A DNA stretch of 58,079 bases from contig JAJDET010000143.1 of the NCBI GenBank assembly GCA_029259655.1, positions 1-58,079 of the forward strand. Reading direction: 5' to 3'. Below the pieces are notes generated by a model. It was not told where the DNA came from. It saw only the letters and a program-made list of their open reading frames with translations, and did no database searches. The stretch is from Planctomycetota bacterium. GTDB taxonomy: Bacteria > Planctomycetota > UBA1135 > GCA-002686595. Positions within the stretch are counted from its first letter, which is position 1; every line of letters begins with the position of its first letter. Position numbers and translations under genes: made by a program. Shown piece after piece: positions 52,926 through 58,079 of this stretch.

Positions 52926-53836
52926 GGACGCACGCCGTCGCCCGCGTCGGGGAGCGCCCCGCGCTCGCCGACTGGATCGAGCTCACGAAGCCGCGCATCT
53001 CGTCGTTCGTCGTTCTCGCGGCGTTCGCCGGCGCGCTGCTCGCCGCCGGAAGCCTGACCGCGTGGCCGCAGGCGATCGCGGCCGCAGTTCTGATCGGTTG
53101 CGTCGCCGCGGCATCGAGCGTGTTGAACCAGGTCCTCGAGCGGGACACCGACGCTCTCATGAACCGCACGAAGGACCGCCCGCTGCCGGCCGGACGTCTG
53201 TCCGTCGGCGCCGCGGTCACTTTCGCCGCCGCACTCGGGGTGCTCGGCGTCGCGGGGCTGGCCGTGGGGTTCGGGCTCATGCCGGCTCTCCTCGCCCTCT
53301 CGACCCTGTGCGTCTACGTGCTGGTGTACACGCCGCTCAAGATGCACTCCGCGCTCAACACCCTGGTGGGTGCGGTCCCCGGCGCCATGCCTCCGCTGCT
53401 CGGACACCTGGCGCTTGCTCCGGCGGGACACGGCTTCACCGGATGGGGGATCGTCCTCTTCGCGATCGTCTTCGCCTGGCAGTTCCCGCACTTCATGGCC
53501 ATCGCGTGGCTCTACCGCGAGGACTACTCGCGGGCGGGGATGCGCATGATCCCGGCCCTCGAGGGCAGCCGCGGGATGGCCGGCCACCAGGCGCTCCTCT
53601 ACGGCCTCGCGATTCTTCCGGTGTCCCTGATTCCGTATCTCGACGGAAGAGCCGGCGCCGTCTACGGGCTCGGGACCCTGGTCCTCGGGCTCGTCTATCT
53701 CGGCGCCTCCGCCGCCTTCGCCCGGCGAGAGTCCAGGGGCCGCGCGCGCGCCCTGCTCCTCGCTTCGCTCGTCTACCTACCGGGCATCCTCTGCCTCGCC
53801 GTCTTCGACCCGATCGTGGGTCTTGCCGCTGCCTAG
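52922..53836 (+). CDS. ctaB: Protohaem IX farnesyltransferase (haem O synthase)
   Basis: 304 residues with about eight to nine helices. The UbiA prenyltransferase motifs are complete: NQVLERDTDALMNRTKDRPLP (split over ~71-91; N-x3-E/D-x-D-x3-M-x-R-T) and the second Asp-rich region around YREDYSRAGMRMIP. Adds the farnesyl group to haem B, providing haem O to CtaA. ATGA overlap with ctaA couples the two steps. Confidence 0.95.
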   Translation: MRTHAVARVGERPALADWIELTKPRISSFVVLAAFAGALLAAGSLTAWPQAIAAAVLIGCVAAASSVLNQVLERDTDALMNRTKDRPLPAGRLSVGAAVTFAAALGVLGVAGLAVGFGLMPALLALSTLCVYVLVYTPLKMHSALNTLVGAVPGAMPPLLGHLALAPAGHGFTGWGIVLFAIVFAWQFPHFMAIAWLYREDYSRAGMRMIPALEGSRGMAGHQALLYGLAILPVSLIPYLDGRAGAVYGLGTLVLGLVYLGASAAFARRESRGRARALLLASLVYLPGILCLAVFDPIVGLAAA

Positions 53837-53845
53837 CCCATCTCC

Positions 53846-54469
53846 ATGAACGTCACCGCCTACGATCCCGCGATCGACGCGCCCGCGCACCACCACGGGA
53901 TCTACGACTACGACAGCGGGCCGCCCGTCGAGCGCGGGAAGTTCGCCATCTGGCTGTTCCTCGCCACCGAGATCATGTTCTTCACGGGACTGATCGGCGT
54001 GTACATCGTGCTGCGCTCGGGGTCGGCCGAATGGCCGGACCCGATGGAGCGCCTCGCCGTGGACATCACGGCGTTGAACACGTTCATCCTGATCACGAGC
54101 TCGTGGCTCATGGTCCGCTCGCTCTTCTCGGCGCAGCAGGGTGACCAGGCCGGCGTCCTCAAGTGGCTCGGCGCGACGATCATCGGCGGCGCGATCTTCG
54201 TCGGGATCCAGGTCTACGAGTACATGGAGCTCATCGACCACGGCTCGCTGCCGAACGTCGACATCTTCTGGTCGACCTTCTACGCCATGACCGGGTTCCA
54301 CGGCTTGCACGTCGTGGTGGGCGTCCTCTGGCTCTGCGCCGCCTGGGTCAAGGCCGCGCGCGGCGGGTACACGGCGCGCAACTACCTGGGGCTGGAGCTG
54401 GCCGGTCTCTACTGGCACTTCGTGGACCTCGTCTGGGTCCTCCTGTTCACGATCGTCTACCTGTTCTGA
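53846..54469 (+). CDS. coxC: Cytochrome c oxidase subunit III
   Basis: 207 residues with five helices; the His-rich start (PAHHHGIYDY) is non-essential. Conserved: KFAIWLFLATEIMFFTGLIG (~33-52), FHGLHVVVG (~151-159) with the family His, and the final YWHFVDLVWVLLFT (~188-201). Five-helix CoxC (without the first two) is common in bacteria. Stabilises CoxA and its proton uptake. 9 nt after ctaB. Confidence 0.96.
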   Translation: MNVTAYDPAIDAPAHHHGIYDYDSGPPVERGKFAIWLFLATEIMFFTGLIGVYIVLRSGSAEWPDPMERLAVDITALNTFILITSSWLMVRSLFSAQQGDQAGVLKWLGATIIGGAIFVGIQVYEYMELIDHGSLPNVDIFWSTFYAMTGFHGLHVVVGVLWLCAAWVKAARGGYTARNYLGLELAGLYWHFVDLVWVLLFTIVYLF

Positions 54470-54480
54470 GGAGGACCGAG

Positions 54481-54912
54481 ATGAGTGGTGACGGCCATTA
54501 CGAATTCAACGCGAACCGCATCTTCATGTGGCTCTTCATCTTCACGGCCGCGGAGGTGGCCTGGGGCTACGCCGGAAACTGGCTCGAGTGGGGGCGCGTC
54601 CTCCTGTGGGGTGGGCTGATCGGCTTCGCGCTGTTCAAGGGCATCTACATCGCGATGTACTTCATGCACCTCAGGTTCGAGGGGTGGATCGTGAAGGGGA
54701 TGATCCTGCCCACACCGTTCCTGATCGCCGTGATCCTCCTCGCCATCAGCCCCGACGTGTCGCGCAACGAGCAGCTCGTGCACGAGATCGGTTCGATGTA
54801 CGACCCGAAGACGGGCGAGGTGCACGAGTTCATGGAGAACACGAGCGGGCGCCAGCAAGGTGAGCACGAGGACGGCGAGCCCGCAGAGGCGGACGGGGGA
54901 CCGGCGCACTAG
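54481..54912 (+). CDS. coxD: Cytochrome c oxidase subunit IV (prokaryotic type)
   Basis: 143 residues, three hydrophobic helices: ~14-29, ~41-61 (with the AMYFMHLRFE motif typical of the family) and ~74-90. The last 45 residues are a hydrophilic acidic tail, longer than in most members. Small accessory subunit of the oxidase. Starts 11 nt after coxC. Confidence 0.88.
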   Translation: MSGDGHYEFNANRIFMWLFIFTAAEVAWGYAGNWLEWGRVLLWGGLIGFALFKGIYIAMYFMHLRFEGWIVKGMILPTPFLIAVILLAISPDVSRNEQLVHEIGSMYDPKTGEVHEFMENTSGRQQGEHEDGEPAEADGGPAH

Positions 54913-54949
54913 GGCTGGAACGCCCCGGATCGTGTCCTACGACATCGGC

Positions 54950-55582
54950 GTGAAGCTCACCGTCGCGCTCGTCGCAGCCGCAGTGCTCGCCCTCGGAGCC
55001 TGCAACCGGCCTACCGCCGTCCATGGCGGCTCGTCGGTGCGGCGTGATGCCGAAGCGGCAGACCCGATCGTGTTCGGTGAGGTCGCCGACTTCTCGCTCG
55101 TCGATCGAAACGGCGACACCGTCACGCGGGGCGACCTTCTCGGACGGCCGTGGGTGCTCGCCTGCATCTTCACGACCTGCACCGGGCCGTGTCCGGCCAT
55201 CAGCGCGAACATGGCGCGCCTCTCGGAAGAGCTCGGCGACATCGACGTCGTGCTCGTGTCGCTGTCCGTCGACCCGGAGATCGACACGCCCGAGGTCCTG
55301 ACCGAATACGCCGAGCGCTACGGCGCCGACCCCGAGCGCTGGCGATTCCTCACCGGGGAAGGGGCGGCCATCGACGAGCTCGTGATGCGGAGCTTCTTCC
55401 TGCCGCTCGACCGCCAGCGGCCGGGTGAGGACTTCCCGCTCGGGATTCACGTCACGCACAGCACGGAAGTCGTCGCGATCGACCGCGCGGGGCGCATTCG
55501 CGGCTACTACAGCGGCAAGACCGAAGTCGGGCTCGAGCACCTCGCCAGGCGCCTGCGCCACCTTGCGGCGGAACGGCCTTGA
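54950..55582 (+). CDS. SCO1/SenC copper chaperone, lipoprotein
   Basis: 210 residues from the GTG at 54950, chosen because it begins a lipoprotein signal (KLTVALVAAAVLALGAC); a GTG at 54932 is an alternative. Thioredoxin fold: FTTCTGPCPAISANM holds the copper-binding Cys-x3-Cys, and HSTEVVAID supplies the His ligand. Delivers copper to the Cu-A site of CoxB. Its stop overlaps the next start as TTGA. Confidence 0.93.
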   Translation: MKLTVALVAAAVLALGACNRPTAVHGGSSVRRDAEAADPIVFGEVADFSLVDRNGDTVTRGDLLGRPWVLACIFTTCTGPCPAISANMARLSEELGDIDVVLVSLSVDPEIDTPEVLTEYAERYGADPERWRFLTGEGAAIDELVMRSFFLPLDRQRPGEDFPLGIHVTHSTEVVAIDRAGRIRGYYSGKTEVGLEHLARRLRHLAAERP

Positions 55583-56019
55583 GCGCGCTCCCTGCGGTCA
55601 ACGCCTCGCTCAACGGCATCGCTACCGTGCTGCTCCTGTCCGGCTACGTCGCGATCCGGCGTGGGCGGCGCGAGACGCACGCGCGGCTCATGAAGGCGGC
55701 GTTCGGTGCCAGCGCGCTCTTTCTCGTCGGCTACCTCTACTACCACTTCGCTGTCGTCCCGGAGCTCGGTCACACCGCGTTCCACGGCGAGGGGATGGTT
55801 CAGAAGGCCTACTACGCGATGCTGCTCTCGCACATCCTGCTGGCCGTCGTGAACCTGCCGATGGTGCTCCGCACGCTCTGGCTGGCCCACCGCGAGGACT
55901 GGGAGCGGCACCGACGCCTGGCGCGCTGGACCTTCCCCGTGTGGCTCTACGTCTCCGTCACGGGCGTCCTGGTCTACGTCGTGCTGTATCACCTGAACCC
56001 CGCGCCGGCCGCGGGTTAG
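55579..56019 (+). CDS. DUF420 membrane protein (CtaM/YozB-like)
   Basis: 146 residues from a TTG overlapping the Sco stop (TTGA). Four helices; DUF420 hallmarks are NASLNGIATVLLLSGY, ARLMKAAFGASALFLVGYLYYH, and ILLAVVNLPMVLRTLWLA with HRRLARWTFPVWLYVSVTG. Related proteins assist aa3 oxidase assembly (CtaM in Staphylococcus, to my knowledge), which fits its position. The family His residues in YHF and LSHI are present. Confidence 0.88.
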   Translation: MSALPAVNASLNGIATVLLLSGYVAIRRGRRETHARLMKAAFGASALFLVGYLYYHFAVVPELGHTAFHGEGMVQKAYYAMLLSHILLAVVNLPMVLRTLWLAHREDWERHRRLARWTFPVWLYVSVTGVLVYVVLYHLNPAPAAG

Positions 56020-56028
56020 GATCGCGCC

Positions 56029-56319
56029 ATGAGTCGGATGCGGAGCGTCGTGGCGGTGATCCTCGCTTGGGCCCTTCTGGCCCCGTCGGGCTTTCCCTGA
56101 GACAGCTGCAAGGAGGCGGTCGCCTCCAGCAACAGGGGTTTTGCGGAGGGGCTCAACAACAGCATCTTCTTCATGCTGACGGTGACGTACCTCCTACCGG
56201 TCTCGATTCTCGGGCTCGTCTGGTACAGCTACCGCGCCAACAGGAAGCGCGTGCGCGGCGGAGAGGCGGGCTTCCGCCCCGAGGGCAAGATCCGGTGGGG
56301 CGCGGAGGACGTCCGTTGA
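56029..56319 (+). CDS. Small membrane redox protein of the cox operon; in-frame TGA at a Cys position (candidate selenoprotein)
   Basis: 97 codons from the ATG at 56029 (AGGA 7 nt upstream), read through a TGA at codon 24 (56098-56100). Residues 1-23 form a signal-like segment (VVAVILAWALLAPSGFP). Codons 24-28 read stop-D-S-C-K; from memory, small proteins encoded beside cox genes in Planctomycetota and Verrucomicrobiota have C-x-x-C-K-E at this place, followed as here by one membrane helix (SIFFMLTVTYLLPVSILGLVWY) and a basic tail. The TGA therefore replaces the first Cys, giving U-x-x-C if read as selenocysteine. The true stop overlaps ogt as TTGA, implying translation to the end. Alternatives: nonsense mutation (TGC or TGT to TGA) or a base-call error. 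Confidence 0.6.
56098..56130 (+). promoter_or_regulatory. SECIS-like hairpin after the in-frame TGA
   Basis: Stem GGAGGC (56112-56117), loop GGTC (56118-56121), stem GCCTCC (56122-56127), extendable by GCT/AGC across a bulge. The loop GG begins 18 nt after the TGA. The E. coli fdhF SECIS, as I recall it, has GGTC in its apical loop at almost the same distance. The hairpin is inside coding sequence and could also arise by chance in GC-rich DNA. Confidence 0.45.
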
Positions 56320-56867
56320 CCGGTGACGCGATCCGGTACGCCACGGCCGGGACCGCCATCGGTGATGTGCTGCTCGCCGGCCGCACCGGAGCGACGGGGC
56401 TGCGCATCTGCTACGCGAGCCTCGCCGGGACGGCCGGCCTGGCGCGCTTGCAGGACTTCGCCGAACGGGCCTTCGGCGGGGCAGAGGTCGTGGCCGACGA
56501 ACCCGCGCTCGAGTGCGCCGTCCGGGAGCTCGTCGAGTACGGCGCGGGTCGCAGACGCGAGTTCGACCTCGACCTCGAGCTCGTCGGTTCCGACTTCGAG
56601 CTCTGCGTGTGGGCCGAGCTGCAGCGCATCCCGTACGGCGAGACGCGGACCTATGGCCAGGTCGCCGAGGGTCTCGGCGATTCGGGCGCGTCGCGGGCCG
56701 TCGGACGCGCCAACGGAAGGAATCCCGTCCCGGTCGTCGTGCCTTGCCACCGCGTCGTCGCCCGAAACGGCATCGGCGGTTTCACCGGCGGGCTCGAACA
56801 CAAGCACCGCTTGCTCGAACTCGAGCGCGTTCACGCGCGGCGCGGCCAGCGACTTCTGCTCGGCTGA
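56316..56867 (+). CDS. ogt: Methylated-DNA-protein-cysteine methyltransferase
   Basis: 183 residues from a TTG at 56316 overlapping the preceding stop. Active site VPCHRVV (acceptor Cys, ~142); conserved RIPYGETRTYGQVAE (~107-121), the Arg finger in RAVGRANGRNP, and GGFTGGLEHKHRLLELE at the end. Repairs O6-alkylguanine by self-alkylation. The N-terminal domain is of the short Ogt type. Its presence after cox assembly genes is probably incidental but coupled in translation. Confidence 0.93.
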   Translation: MTGDAIRYATAGTAIGDVLLAGRTGATGLRICYASLAGTAGLARLQDFAERAFGGAEVVADEPALECAVRELVEYGAGRRREFDLDLELVGSDFELCVWAELQRIPYGETRTYGQVAEGLGDSGASRAVGRANGRNPVPVVVPCHRVVARNGIGGFTGGLEHKHRLLELERVHARRGQRLLLG

Positions 56868-56902
56868 GGAAACCGGACGAGCACGGGCGCGTCTCCTCCT
56901 GA

Positions 56903-57841
56903 GTGGACATCGCCCGGATCGATCGACGCGCGGTCTTCGGACTCGCAATCGGCGGGCTCTTCGCCGCCCTGCCCCGCCGGCTCGTGCCCCGACTCGGCGA
57001 CGTCGCCGTCTGGGCCTCCGATCTCGGCGCCTCCCGGGTGTTCGGGCTCGATGCCGGTCTGCGCGTGGTCGACACCGTCCGCGTGCCGTGGCCGGAGGCG
57101 ATCGCGTCCGACGGGTCCGGAGACCTGTGGGTCCGGAGCATGCCGACCGGTTGCGACGACGCGGCCCGTGACCTCCTGTGGATCGCGGACGGGGAGGTGG
57201 TCGACGTACAAGAGCGAGGGCGGCAGAGAGGCCTGACGGTGGACTCGCGGGGGCGCGCGTGGGCCCTCTCGGGGGAGCTCGGCGCCGAGCGGGTCGTCGC
57301 GTTCGACCGCACCGGCGAGCGCTTCTCACGTGCAGTGCCGGGCGCCTCTGCATTCGCCGTTGCCCGGGATGGGACATGGGTCGTCGCGCAGGAGGGAGGG
57401 GAGCTCACGTGCGGGTCCGACGACCGCCCTTCTTGCGCCGCGGCTCGCTCCGCGGTGCGCGATGTGGTGCGGGACGGCGCCTCGTCGAACTTCTGGCTGC
57501 TGGGGGACGACACCGTGAGCCTCGTCGACCGAGAGCTCGAGGTGCGGGTCGAGCACGAGCTTCGCGAACCGGCCGGGCGGCTGATCGCGTCGCCGACCGC
57601 GGACGTCGTCTGGCACCTCGCGGACGCTGGGGAGAGCGCCCGTCGCTACGATCGCGCGGGTCCGTCCCTCCGCCTCAGCGGGTGGCGCATCGACGGAGTC
57701 TTCACGGGGGCGACGCTCCCAGGCGGGACGCTCCTCCTCGCCACTCCCGGTGCCGTGCTCGCGTGGGACGGGAAGGGGAGACCGCTCCCGAGCCAGGGTG
57801 GGTTCCGCGAGCTCTCCGCGCTCGCGGCACCGTTCACGTGA
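56903..57841 (+). CDS. Exported beta-propeller-like protein
   Basis: 312 residues from a GTG at 56903. The start IDRRAVFGLAIGGLFAALP has an Arg pair before a hydrophobic stretch, Tat-like. The rest repeats a strand pattern with W/G every ~40 residues: SDGSGDLWVRS, DSRGRAWALS, ARDGTWVVA, NFWLLGDDTVSLVD, VVWHLAD, as in six- or seven-bladed propellers (NHL or SMP-30-like). No catalytic residues identified. Overlaps the convergent NUDIX gene by 8 nt. Confidence 0.68.
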   Translation: MDIARIDRRAVFGLAIGGLFAALPRRLVPRLGDVAVWASDLGASRVFGLDAGLRVVDTVRVPWPEAIASDGSGDLWVRSMPTGCDDAARDLLWIADGEVVDVQERGRQRGLTVDSRGRAWALSGELGAERVVAFDRTGERFSRAVPGASAFAVARDGTWVVAQEGGELTCGSDDRPSCAAARSAVRDVVRDGASSNFWLLGDDTVSLVDRELEVRVEHELREPAGRLIASPTADVVWHLADAGESARRYDRAGPSLRLSGWRIDGVFTGATLPGGTLLLATPGAVLAWDGKGRPLPSQGGFRELSALAAPFT

Positions 57842-58079
57842 GGCGCCCCGACTGGACGAGGAGTGCCGCCAGGAGCGTCTTCGCGTCACGGCACCGACCG
57901 TCGAGGAGCTCTCCCGGCGTGAGCCGCTCGAGCGCGAGCTCCTCGTCCGCGTCGCACAGGAGGCCTCCCCCGGCGACCGGCTGCACGTCGCGAGCGACGA
58001 AGAGGCTCATGCGCTCGGAGCAGAACCCCGGTGCCGGGAAGAACTCCTGTGCGAGCTCGAGACCGCCCGCGCGGTGGCC
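57834..58079 (-). CDS. NUDIX hydrolase (ADP-ribose pyrophosphatase type), C-terminal part
   Basis: 81 C-terminal residues are visible, from the window edge to TGA at 57836. The sequence ELAQEFFPAPGFCSERMSLFVARD matches the segment following the Nudix box in ADP-ribose pyrophosphatases (A-x-x-F-Y/F-P-x-P-G-F/Y-x-x-E). The Nudix box itself lies beyond the window. Short acidic C-terminal helix (DADEELALERLTPGELL). Would hydrolyse ADP-ribose or similar nucleoside diphosphates. Confidence 0.75.
   Translation of the reverse strand, partial: GHRAGGLELAQEFFPAPGFCSERMSLFVARDVQPVAGGGLLCDADEELALERLTPGELLDGRCRDAKTLLAALLVQSGRLT

Overview
The window is GC-rich, densely coded bacterial DNA. It has the marks of a double-membrane cell: lipoprotein and Tat-type signals, a heptosyltransferase-like GT9 enzyme and an A-type cytochrome oxidase. 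Secreted HExxH proteins resembling the DUF1570 group, Hanks-type kinases with a DUF4384-like tail, DUF309 and DUF1570-type lineages, and a small Cys-x-x-Cys protein in the cox cluster together suggest an uncultured relative of the Planctomycetota. That placement is inference from gene content. Many genes overlap as ATGA, GTGA or TTGA, so most of the window is operons. No rRNA, tRNA, CRISPR array or insertion sequence was seen.

Layout. 1-6.1 kb (minus): partial Ser/Thr kinase, an ABHD14-like hydrolase, a coupled pair of M14 carboxypeptidase-fold proteins (one intact, one without its catalytic residues) and a patatin. 6.2-15.9 kb (plus): secreted peptidase-like genes, again mixing intact and degenerate copies, running into a membrane protein and a MacB-type ABC ATPase and permease. 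15.9-21.0 kb (minus): methionine-cycle operon of an ArsR-methyltransferase regulator, metH interrupted by one in-frame TAA, and a methyltransferase. 21.2-23.9 kb (plus): Ser/Thr kinase and MsrP. 23.9-30.3 kb (minus): Smr, two FKBP lipoproteins, Pta, a split AtuA, a repeat lipoprotein, DUF309 and GT9. 30.4-35.4 kb (plus): NtrY-like histidine kinase, epimerase, triple parvulin and GT2. 35.4-46 kb: mixed single genes, including a galactokinase with an altered sugar-binding motif, a 680-residue low-complexity TPR protein, an aminotransferase, a Leu/Phe-type dehydrogenase and YgfZ. 46.2-47.6 kb: ECF sigma, anti-sigma and a membrane protein. 47.8-57.8 kb (plus): complete aa3-type oxidase operon (dihaem lipoprotein, coxB, coxA, ctaA, ctaB, coxC, coxD, sco, DUF420), then a small redox-like protein, ogt and a propeller-like protein. 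A partial NUDIX gene closes the window.

The most interesting point is the small gene at 56029-56319 in the cox operon. Its frame carries an in-frame TGA exactly where the first Cys of a Cys-x-x-Cys motif is expected. A 6-bp hairpin with a GGTC loop starts 12 nt after the TGA, resembling a bacterial SECIS, and the 3' end is joined to ogt by a TTGA overlap. This is a candidate selenoprotein; a point mutation or sequence error is the main alternative. The metH nonsense codon at 18663-18665 makes that alternative worth testing. A second theme is repeated pairing of active and catalytically dead secreted peptidase homologues between 1.4 and 12.9 kb.
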